A DNA stretch of 64,000 bases from Tupaia tana (taxonomy: Eukaryota > Chordata > Mammalia > Scandentia > Tupaiidae). The stretch's first letter is position 1; every line of letters begins with the position of its first letter. Under the pieces are notes generated by a model. That model saw only the letters and a list, made by a program, of their open reading frames with translations, did not search any database and was not told the origin of the DNA. The DNA lies in NCBI GenBank assembly GCA_026018925.1, contig JAKSZU010000012.1, positions 49,395,207-49,459,206 on the forward strand. Direction: 5' to 3'. Made by a program: the position numbers and the translations under genes. Positions 11,364-23,663 of the stretch are shown here, piece by piece.

Positions 11364-14300
11364 CTCTGTCTGACTTGTAACAAATTTCTGTGACATTTAT
11401 AGAACAAACTAAGTCATTTTCCATATTCTTCTATGTACTTGGAAATCTTATACTATGATCCCCCAAAAACTGTCAGCTTTGTTTTATAAGATTCTTATGT
11501 TGAAAGTTTTGTTTATTTTGATCTTCCTTATTTTTACCTTTTGTATTTAAGTCCTATATATTTTCTTTTCACTGACATTTTGCTGTAACTCTTAGGGTAT
11601 ATGTGTTCATGTGTGTGTGTTTGCTTTCTCATTGCTATTCTAAATGGTTTAAAAATTCAATTTTTTTTTCAATCTCAAGAATTATTTAGAAATGCTTTAA
11701 TTTTTTTGGGGGGAGGGAGAGGTTTTTTTTTTTTATTTGCTATAGGGCACGTGCGCTCGCCAGAAAGACAGAGAGAGACAGAGAGACAGAAAGCAAGAAA
11801 TCACCCCCTCAGGGGGGATGGCCACGCCACAATCCCTTCTCCTCCATTCTCCTCTCGGGATCTTGGGCATGCACGCACATGCGCCAGGCATGAGTTTAAG
11901 CCACTGGGTCCGGGACTTGAACCGTGGTCAGCTACACGGGAGTTCAGCGACATAGCCATTACACTAACTGCTGGTCCCAGAAATGCTTTAATTTTTCTTC
12001 AGTGGATATTTTTTGTAACAATTGATTTGTACTTTTACTCCCTGTAGCTTAAGGTTATAGTCTGTATACTTCATCTTTAAAATGTATTGAGCTTTATTTT
12101 GTATCCTTATTCATGATTACTTTTTTTTTTTTTTGAGAGGTTTTTGCTATAGGGCGCATGTGCTCGCCAGAAAGGCAGAGAGAGACAGAGAGATAGAAAG
12201 CGAGAAATCACCCCCTGGGGGGATGGCCATGCCACAATCCCTTCTCCTCCATTCTCCTCTAGGGATCTTGGGCACGCACGCACACGTGCCCGGCATGAGT
12301 TCAAGCTGCCAGGTCCAGGACTTGAACTGCGATCCACTACGTGGGAGTCCAGCGACATAGCCATTACGCTAACTGCTGGTCCCAATACATGATTACTTTT
12401 ACTAATGACTGTGCAAATACTTGAACAGAATTTGTATATTTTTGTTTGGTACAAAATTTTATTTATTCATAATTTATTCACAATTATCTGAATATAAAAC
12501 CAATCACCATATATATTATCGAAATGTTCTATACCAGAGATTTGCAAACTTTTTCTATAAAGAATCAGATAGTAAATATGTTAGACTTTCTGGGCTATAA
12601 GGTCTCTGCCACAACTACTCAATATTTCAGGAAAGCAGCTGTGTTCAGTAGGTAAATTAATATACAAGATCAAATTTGGCCCGTAGACCTCAATGTGTTT
12701 ATGCCTACTCTGTGTTCTGTTTGTTTTTTGCCTGATAATAACTGAGAGTATATACAGTATTGTATCATTTACAAAAAAAGAATGCTATTAAAGAAAAAAA
12801 AATACAAGGCTGTGGTTTTAAAGCTTTTTTCAGAGTCTGCTTTGCTCCTGGTAGTTGAGGAAGAACCGCCTGACAGCTGCATGTCTAGCACTCTCCTATG
12901 TCATGCACTTGAGAACAATGGTTATTTTTTGAGATGACCAGGGAGAAGTAGAGACAAAAGGAAAAGAGACCTGGTTCAGATTTTCAGTCTAGTACTAATT
13001 TTTAAAATACTCTTTATCAGGCTAGCAGGTGGTGTGGTGGTTGAGGCACTGAATCATCTGTGGTAGAGTCTTAGACCTAGTGGGTTGAAACACACCAGGT
13101 GCATATGCGTGCATGGTCAAAATTCTAAGAGGAAAATGGAGAAGAAGAGATTATGGGGTGACCATCCCCCTTGGGGTAATTTCTCACTTTTCCTCTCTCT
13201 CTGTCTCTGTCTCTCTCTGACCCTAGTAAAAAAAATATAAACATCTTCACCCCAAAATGCTCTGTGTCTCCTGTTTTAAACTTATGTCTCAGGGGTTGAA
13301 AGTGAAATTTTCATTTTCTGGTACTTTATATGGACTTAGCACATATGTGACTTTAGATGTGTTAGCATAATATTTTTGTATAATTTTTTTTAATTCTTAC
13401 ACTATAGTGAGGTTGAAGAGCCAAAGGAATCACCGCCTCCTCCTAAAATCTCAGCAGCTGCCCAGTTGGATGAGCTCATGGCCCACCTAAGTGAAATGCA
13501 GGCCAAGGTGAGTACAGTCCAGATGATAAAGCCTGTAGGGCCCAGGGAGACACTAGTTTATCTTTGAGGAACTCAGTTCTACATTTTCCAACTTAGCAAT
13601 TCATCTAAATTGTCATTCATTTTCCCAGATGAAATTTAATTCAGTGAATTAACTCAGTTTTATGCTATATGTCATTCGGATACAAAAGGTAATATGATAT
13701 TGGCATTGATCTTAAGGAACTTGAAGTATGCTTGGTAAAATGAGGCATGAGCTTTTATAGCATTTATAAATAAAAGGCAGGTGGTTTTGCAAAATACATG
13801 GAGCAAATATTATGTCTCTGGAAGGGCTATGGGAGATTTTATCAAAGAGATGGGGATGGGGCGTGTGATGGACTCTGAAGAAGGGGTGGGGCTTGGAGAT
13901 AAAGAGATGAGAGGAAATGTGCCTTTAGTTAGAGCGAGTCCTGAGGCAAAAGCATCTAAAGCTTGATGGTGTGGAAGGACTGTCAAAGAGACCTGGCTGA
14001 GCAGGACAGAGGAGACCGTTGAACAAGCAGAGACAGAACAGGGAGACCAAGGTGTGACTCTGACAGTAGGAAGGATGAAGAGTCCCAATGACATACTGAG
14101 ATAAAATCTGCTTTCTATTTTAGAGCACGCATGGAAGCTCAGATGGCCTGGCAGGGAATAAAAATCAGGTAAGTGACCTTAAGGACTTGTTAAGAAAAAT
14201 ACCCCGGACCCGGTGGCTTAAAACTGATTCCAGGCGCATGTGCGTGCGTGCCCAAGATCCCGAGAGGAGAATGGAGGAGAAGGGATTGCGGCGTGGCCAT

Positions 14301-17300
14301 CCCCCCTGGGGGGTGATTTCTCGCTGTCTCTTTGTCTGTCTGGTGAGCACATGCGCCCTATAGCAAAAACCTCTCCAAAAAAAAAAAAAAAGAGAGATTT
14401 CAAAAAGTTTATAAACAAAGACAAGTTTATTTAAGTGCAAAAATAAATTTTAAATCCATGCACAGTTTTTTCATAATATGCATTTTCCATGAACTTTCTG
14501 AAGAACCCACCACCCCTCATATAATCTAGAATTATTAAGGCAGAGAATCTAAGCATTCTAAATCTGGTTAGAAGATTTGATACATGCTTATGAAGTGACT
14601 TTGAAATAATTTCAAGGCAGTATATAAAAATGTATGTAACTAGGGAGGGCAAGGACCTTATCTTTGTGTCTTGGTGTGAGACTCAATGCCAAGCACACAC
14701 AGTGTCTTACGCATAGTGAGTAACATATATTTATCAGCATGACAGATGCATACACATCACAAACAAGTTTTCCTTAGTGGCTGATCTTTTCTTTTCTTTT
14801 TTTTTTTCCTAATGTATGATCTTTTCATTTTTTGTTTGGAGAGCTTTTTGCTACAGGGTGCGTGTGCTCGCCCGAAAGACAGAGAGAGACAGAAAGTGAG
14901 AAATCACCCCCCATGGGGGATGGCCACACTGTAATCCCTTCTCCATTCTCCTCTCAGGATCTTGGGCATGCACGCACACGCGCCCAGTGTGAGTTTAAGC
15001 CACTGGGTCCAGGACTCGAACTGTGGTTAACTACATGGGAGTCCAGCAACACAGCCATTACGCTAACTGTTGGTTCCTAATGTCTGATCATTTTTGATGG
15101 GCTAATGTCTTTAGTGAAGCTGAGTGGATTGGCTCATGGTGCTATGTATCTGAAAATGCTAGAAAAAAAATGTACATTTGGAGATTTGATTGTGCTGTTT
15201 TTCTAATTGATTTGGTACATGTCTTGGTTTATTTAAAATTTTAATTTAAAATATTTCTCAAATAAGTTACACATTCACATTGTACAAAAATAAAAAATAA
15301 AAAATAAAAATTTACATTGAACTGTTTTCCTGTCAGCTGCCCCTAGCCATCCATGTTCTGCCCCCGGAGGTAATGTTGCCTGTTTCTATTCCTTCTGTTC
15401 AGAAGTATTCTGGAATATACAAGCAAAGAGCCTTAGGTGTAGAGTTAGATATAAATACAAGGTATCTTCAAAACATTCATATAAAATACGGATTATGGAG
15501 AAAACATGCATTTCTAATTTTTTTGCACCAATATAAATTTGCACTTTTTTTTTTAAATAATTATTTATTTTATTTTTTTATTTATTCATTCATTTATTTT
15601 TTAATTTGACCAGAGAGAGATAGAGGGTGAGAGTGAGAGAGAGAGGAAGTGAGAAAGCAAGCCACCAGATTCAGGACTTGAACCCTGGTCAGCCATGTGG
15701 GAGTGTCCAGCGCCTTAACCACCACGCCACCTGCTGGTCCCCAAATTTGCACTTTTTAAAAGAATTATATTATTTAATTTTATTTATTGTCATCATTTTT
15801 TATTTATTTATTTATCTATCTATCTATCTATCTATCTATTTATTTATTTATTTAAAAGCAAGCTGCTAGGTCCAGGACTTGAACACATGGTCAGCCATGT
15901 GGGAATCCAGCCTCTTAACCACTATACTACCTGTTGGCCCCTAAATTTGCACTTTAACTCCATTAAAATTTCATAAATTGTTTTGTATTTTTACTAGTTC
16001 TTTTTCATACTTAATGTCATTCACACTTTTAGGCCTTTCAGACATTAACTGAATGCTAACCTCTTGAACATTAACCAACATTATGTAATAGAGGAAGAAG
16101 GAAATTTGTCAGATGATCAAAATTCCTTGAAAGAAAATGAGCGTTTAGATTGGTGAGATAATGTGAGGTTCTGCTAGGCAATAAAAACAGGTAAGTAGAG
16201 CTTTAAAGATTGACAATAACATTTCATATTCAGGAGATTGTAGGGAGCCCTGCAGGCATTGAACAATGGAGACCTTTTGCTACATAATAAAAAATGAGAT
16301 TGAAAAGGTAAAGTGAGGACAGCAGATGGGAATCTTTGAACATCTGTCTGATGAGTGCACATTTGATGTGGAGGTAATGAAAAACCATTGTAGTTTTCTG
16401 CTCAACCAAGTATTAGGTGCGTAGTAACAGTAACCCAATTGGAAAGGAGTAGAAAGAGTTGGAGTCAGGATATGAAGTGATGATGGATATGTTAGTCATT
16501 GTTTCTTTGTAATTTGAGAATCTTCCTTTGAATGATTTATCATAATTATTTTGGAGTTTAGTTTAAATATATCCAAACTGTCAGCAAGTCTTATCTGACC
16601 ATTTCTCACCACCTTCTCCCCTAACACTGGTCCAAGTCATTATATAATAGTTTCTCTCCATCCACCCTCGTCGTCACTTAATTCTTCAATCGGCTGCCAT
16701 AGGGATATTATAAGCCAAATTCCTTTTCTCTCATGCTTGACATCTTTCAGTGCTTTCCATTTCTTTGGAATAAAACCCAAACTTTTATCCAAGAACCCTA
16801 TGAAATCTTTGCCCCTCCATCATCTCCTCCTGCCACACTTAATCTCACTCTTTCTGCTCTAGCCCCATTGACCTTTTTGAATTTTCTCCTAATGTGCCAA
16901 ACTGTTTTCTTCCTCAGGGTCTTTCCTCTCTCTGGAATGTTTTCCCCACAAATTTCAATATTTCTGGATCCTTAAGTTTATCACTCAAGTATCTGCCTTG
17001 ATATCACTTCCAAGGAGTTGTTTTCTTCTGATTACTCGTATCTAAGTTCATTTTCATCATCTCATCCTCTGTCATTTTTAGGTCCGCATATCACATAACT
17101 TTTCTCTACCTGACATTATTACCATATATTTATTTGTTTATTGTACGTAGTGCATATAATGCAAATTTGATAAAGCCAGATACTTTGTCTTGTACATTGC
17201 TTTATTTCAAGCACCTAGAGCAGTGATTCGCACAAACTACGTGTTTAACAAATATTACAGAATAGGTTAACCAGCAGTTAGCGTAATGGCTATGTCGCTG

Positions 17301-20300
17301 GACTCCCACATAGTCGACCACGGTTCGCGTCCCGGACCCGGTGGCTTAAAACTCATGCCGGGCGCGTGTGCATGCATGCCCAAGATCCCGAGAGGAGAAT
17401 GGAGGAGAAGGGATTGCGGCGTGACCATCTCCCCTGGGGGGTGATTTCTCGCTTTCTGTCTCTATGTCTCTCTCTGTCTGTCTGTGAGCGCACGCGCCCT
17501 ATAGTGAAAACCTCTCCAAAAAAAAAAAATATTACAGAATAAGTGAATAAAGGGAAGATATGACTACTTCTTGGCCTGGGGTCATCATAAGATCTAGAAA
17601 AGGTATCATCTCTGTGCATTCAATTTTCTATGGTCAGAAAAGATTTACAAATAGAGGAAGATTCGTCAAATTTCATTTACTCTGAGGAGCTTAGAATGAA
17701 AGGGAAATTAAAGCATTTTTATTAGTGTTAAAATGTGGGATTCCTTCAGTGCCTTGGAAGAAGGTTAGGGAAGGACTAAGACATCAGTCAGTAGAGGAAT
17801 ATATAGAGTTGTGCAGAAAATGCCAATCAGGATAAAAGTACATGGTGGCTGATTCTCTTCATGGTTCTTTCCTCATACCAGGTTGTAGTGAAAGCAGACA
17901 CTGGCAAGAAACACTCACCAGACAAGCAGGATCAGAAGACCTCCCTGGACTCAATGCTTGGGGGTTTGGAGCAGGAATTGCAGGACCTTGGGATTGCCAC
18001 AGTACCCAAGGGCCACTGTACTTTCTGCCGGAAACCAATTGCTGGCAAGGTAGAATGGGCCAACATGTTGGTCCTGTAGCCACCTGTGTATGCATGTATG
18101 TCTCTCTGTCCCACTAAGGATCGTTCTTTCTCCTTATATTCTAAGGTATTTTAGTAATCATTAATAACTACTGATCATGGGGCTAGCAGGTGGCATGGTA
18201 GTTAGAAGGTGCTGGATTCCCACATGGCTGACCACAGTTCGAGTCCTGGACCTGGCAGCTTGCTTTCTCACTTTCTCTGTCTTTCTCTCTGGTCAAATTT
18301 AAAAAAATAATAATATTAATAAATGGAATTAAATAAATATTTTTTAAAAATAACTACTGATCACTTATAGAGCTCTTGGATTTTGGGTGAAGTGCTTTGC
18401 ACATACTCCCTCATTTAATGGTCACATGAATCTTTCAAAGAGACTCTATTATTGTTCCTTTTATAGAGATAAAGAAACTAAAGCCTCAGATATGTTAACT
18501 TACATACCATGGTCTAGTACGAGACAGAGTAAGATTTGAAACCAGGAGAGTCTTACTCCCACATTTGACTTTTTAAATTAAAAATTTTTTTAAATTTATT
18601 TTTGTACTGCTCTTACCAAGATTATCTTTCTCATGCTCTCACTGTTCAAATGTTCCTGGTCTAAATTGATTGACTACGATTTTCACCTGCACAGAGCTCC
18701 AGATATTAGCTGCAAACTTTTGCTCTGCATTGTCATTCGCCAAAGCCCTGACAAAGGGCTTTGAGACCTGACTGCATAGGTGTAAAGTAAAGTTTCCAGA
18801 CCAGAGGAATAAAAACGGTCATTTGGTCTTTTCCCCTTCCAGGGCCCCTTCCAGGGCCCCTTCCATCCCGAGACTGTAACTATTTCTTGTCTGTCACCAC
18901 TGTGGTCTGTATTGTTTCCACCACCCTCTGACACAGCAGAGTACAGGCTTTCCTCAGAGTGATCAGTCAGGAAAGTAGGCACTTTTTTACTATCTTTAAA
19001 GTGCAGACAACAGACTGCCTTAGGAGAACCTAGATCTCAGTCTCAATGTTGTGTAACTCAGGGTTTTACATGGAATACAGTGTGAAGAGTGCCCGCTAGA
19101 GTTGTGCAACTTGTAGACCCTTGAGCCTTCAACTGGACTCCGTATCAGGCTTTATGTCGTCCCCTAGGTGATCCACGCTCTTGGACAGTCCTGGCATCCA
19201 GAGCACTTCATCTGTACTCACTGCAAAGAAGAGATTGGCTCCAGTCCCTTCTTTGAACGGAATGGCTTGGCCTACTGCCCCAAGGACTACCACCACCTTT
19301 TTTCTCCACGCTGTGCCTACTGTGCTGCTCCCATCCTGGATGTAAGTAAATCTCTCCTCACTCTGCTTTCAGCTCTGCAGCATCCTCATATCTCTCATGT
19401 TTTCCTTTTCCAGAAAGTGCTGACGGCAATGAACCAGACCTGGCACCCAGAGCACTTCTTCTGCTCTCACTGTGGAGAGGTGTTTGGTGCAGAAGGTACG
19501 GTCCAGGAAGCTGTATCCCAAGCCCCAGGGGGTGGTGATGAGAAGACCAGCAGTGCTCTTTCTCAGAGCCTGCTGCACCCATTTCAGTACCAGCTGCCAT
19601 CCTTTCCTACCTTTATCCAACATTTCTAATTTTTTGATCCTCTTGCCTTAATTTTTATAGGCATGTAACACCATACTTGACTCTTTTTTAAACAGGGTCT
19701 TGGTATATTGCCCAGACCAACCTCAAGCTCCTTTTGATCCTTCTGCCTCAGTCCCCCAGAGTCACTGATATTATAGGCCCACATTACTGAAACCAGCTTT
19801 TGGGTTGGACCAGGAATCGAATCTGGACTCCCCCACGGTCATAAGCCTGTGGAACATAGCTTTTTAGCAGCACACATTACCTCAGCTGGACCTTATTATT
19901 TTTTGAAAGTTTATTTCTCTAATTTATGATAAGGAGGCATGAGCATGTATGGGAGAGAGAGAGAAAAGCACTCTGAACAAGGTTTTGTCATAGTGTGATC
20001 CCCTATCCCCAGCCTTCCAGTTTGTCAGGACCTTGGGCATGTACATATGCATCTGGCTTATTTTAGACCATTGTGGGAATCCAAACCCAGAGAGTCCGTG
20101 TAGCTTCTAGTTCTGAAGCTCAGTGTGCTACCAACTGCACTACCAGACTGGGCGATAAATTGACTTATTTTTTTTTTTAGGTTTTTGTCATAGAGTGTAT
20201 CTGTTCACCAGAGAGAGACAGAGACAGAGAGAGAGAGAGATAGTAAGAAATCACACCTCCCCGGGGGAATGGCCACACCGCATTCTCTTTTCCATTTTGC

Positions 20301-20889
20301 TCTCAGGATTTTGGGCATACATGCACATGTACCCAGCATGATTTTCAAGCTGGCGTGTTGGGCTCAATCTGTTCAGCCATGTGGAAGTCCAGTGCCTTAA
20401 CCATCACGCCACCTGCTGACCCCAACTTTTTTTTTTTTTTTTTTTTTTTTTTGATGTCTGAGGCTACATGTTCCCACACACAAGACAGAGATAGAGAGAA
20501 AAAGAGTTTTAAAAATTTTTTAAACTTGTCAACTTTCTATCAAGGAGGACGAGATACAGAAATGTTATCATTGCCCCACTCACCCCCGACATGCTTCCCC
20601 TCACCATTCTCTCAAAATATAATGATGTCATAATTATGGGTTGTATCAATATATAGTGTGTGCACATTGACAAGCATGCACATATTGCCCAAAGTTAAGC
20701 CATGTTGCAAACTGTGTTTAAAGCAAAGCATGGAATTTGCAGTCAGACTGCTTAATTCAAATCTGAGCTGAGGTATTTATTAGCAATATGATACTCAAGC
20801 TATTTAACCTCTCTATACCCCTCTTTCTTTAAATGAATTATTTTATTTATTTATTATTATTATTTCACGTGAGTTCACCAGAGAAAGAC

Positions 20890-20920
<31 letters not shown>

Positions 20921-23627
20921 AGGCAAACCGCCAGTTCCGGGACTTGAACCACAGTTGGCCATGTGAGAAGTCCAGTGCCTTAACCACCATACTACCTCCT
21001 GGCCCCCCCCTTTACCTTTCTTTATCAGCAAAATAGGCCTAATAATAGTGCCTACACTATAGTGTTGTTATGAGGATTTAGACAATACTATAGTATTTAG
21101 AACAGTGTCTGACACGTGGAGATATAGTCATGATTAATGTTACCATTACTGTGTATACCTTTTGTATAAATTCTTTTTCTTTCCTGGTATAAACATTTGA
21201 ATGCCTTTTTTATTAGCTTAGTTTTCATTGTAATTAACACTCATTTATCTGGCTGAAATCCTTCTGAAAAAAGTCTACCACATTTGGTGGTAAGTCAGTT
21301 TCTTTCTTCCTTTTTTTACCCCCCTTGGAGACAGTTCTCCAGGAGACTTCTGTGCTTATTCTCCAACCTAAAATGGTATCCTTCCTATGGAGTAGCTGCC
21401 ATTCTGTCCTGTTATCCCAGAATTATGCCTGGGAATTCCTTTTACTGTTTTCCTCTGTAGATCATCTATTTCCTGGATCCCATGTCTTTTTATTTTTTTA
21501 AAAAAGAAATATTTATTTAATAATAATTATTATTATTATTATTACAAATTAAAATATATAAATTATAATAATTTTCTATAGGGTATGTGTATTCACCAGA
21601 GAGAGAGAGAGAGAGAGAGACAGATAGAGGGAAAATGAGAAAGAAAGTTGCCAGGTCTAGGACTTGAACTGTAGTCAGCTATGTGAGAGTTCAGCACCTT
21701 AATCACCATGCCACCTGCTACTGCCTCTGTCCCCCACCAAGTCTCTTAATACATCTTATGGCCTTTATTTTGGCAAAATACATACTCTGGTAGCTTCCTG
21801 AGAAAGAAAGAATGACGAGTAGGAGGTAATATTTGGGGAGAATATTTTGATATCAGAAACTATTTTTTTCTGTCAATGCCTATAAACTATGGAGGCATAG
21901 AATTCTAGATAGAAACTATTTCCCCTCATTATTCTGAAGACTTTGTTTCACTGTCTTCCGGCTACCCCGGTTGAGAAGTTTTTTTTCCTTAAGGTTTTAT
22001 TCTTGATCCTTTATGTAACCTATTTTTCTTTCTTTGCAATCATTTTGTAAAGTGTGTTAACCTTTTCTGACTTCTTATATTTGTTTTGAACAAATATGAC
22101 TCATGCATGGAATCAGAACATTTCATTATTTTGTCTTTCCCTGCTCTTTTAGAATTAACTCAGTAGGGAAGCTTTCCTCTTCTCTTCTAAATAAAAATGT
22201 GACAACCCCATGTCTTTTCTGATTACCCTCAATAAATGGTCTAAATGTAAAATCAATTTAAGACACACAACTAAAAAACTAGGTCTTTACATAATTTAGT
22301 ATATATAATGTCTAAAGTTTCCAATCTTTTTTTTAGAAAGTTTATTTTGTGAATGAAAGAGAGACAGAGAGATGTATCATCTCCAACAGGGTCTCAGTGC
22401 TGTGATCCACCCCCAGCTTCAGCTAGCCCAGATCATGGCCGTTGCACCCACATTCCTGGCATACTTAGAGAGGTCTCTGGACTGAACTGGGAACCTTCCC
22501 ATTTGGATCTGCCTTGCAGATCACCACATTTTATTTTTTTTAATTATTTTATTTAATTGTATTCATTCATTCATTTATTTTAATTTGACCAGAAAGAGAC
22601 AGAGAGAGAGAGAGAGAAAGTGACAAAGCAAGCCACCAGGTCGAGGACTCACACCATGGTCAGCCATGTGGGAGTGTCTAACACCTTAACCACCACGCTG
22701 CCTGCTGGTTCCCACCACATTTTAGTACTGCATCACCATCTGGGCCCCGAAGTTTCTGAGTTTTAAAAAGTGACAGCTACTACCTTTCCCTGGTGTGGCC
22801 TTCAGGCTGCAGGAGGTCAACAAAATGGTGTAGCCTTGCATCACTGCTGACCTGCTCTGGGCATCTACTACCCTCACCGCTATTGCTCATCTCGATATCT
22901 GCCACCTTTAGAGTTAAAACATGGGAGATGAAGGAGATGAGAATGGCGGGCAGGAAAGTTCTAACTTGTCAAGTACTATTAGGTTGATTTTGTGCTCTCC
23001 AGGCTGGCCAATGTTTAATGCTGCCATTTTATTCCTGGATCCTTTTGTAGACTAAGCACAAGTCCACTAAGGACTCTTGATTGTCCTTTAGATGTGGTGG
23101 CTGGCTATTCTCCCTTTGTCATTTATTTGAAGATTTGATCTGTAGAGTTTTTTCCCATGGAGTTTTCATTATTCTTTCCTGGTGAGCCCATAGAAATTAT
23201 AAAAATAGGGCCGGCGGCAGGTGGCATGGCGATTAAGAGCGCTGGACTCCCATATGACTGGCTGCCGCTAGAGTCCTAGACATGGTGGCTTGCCTTCTCA
23301 ATTTCTTTCTCTCTCTCTCTGTCCCTCTCTGATCAAATTTAAAAATAAATAAATAAATAAAGTTAAATAATTATTAAAAAATTATTAAAATGGTTCCAAA
23401 TAACTGGCTGCCGCTAGAGTCCTAGACATGGTGGCTTGCCTTCTCAATTTCTTTGTCCCTCTCTGATCAAATTTAAAAATAAATAAATAAATAAAGTTAA
23501 ATAATTATTAAAAAAATTATTAAAATGGTTCCAAATAATCTTTTTCACTTGAATTTTCTCAAAGGGCCATGGAAAACTTAACACTTTTTCTCACAGTCAG
23601 TAGAATTACAGCGAATATTCAGCTGCA

Positions 23628-23663
<36 letters not shown>

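Noticed and set aside
17265..17340. tRNA gene-like head with A and B boxes
   Set aside because: It is the 5' end of a SINE with a non-tRNA body, A tail and target duplication, and it does not close a clean acceptor stem.
19168..19629. Continuous 153-codon frame reading through LIM1 and beyond
   Set aside because: It runs through intron 6 and past the exon 7 donor. The spliced model at 19168-19341 and 19414-19495 matches leupaxin exactly.
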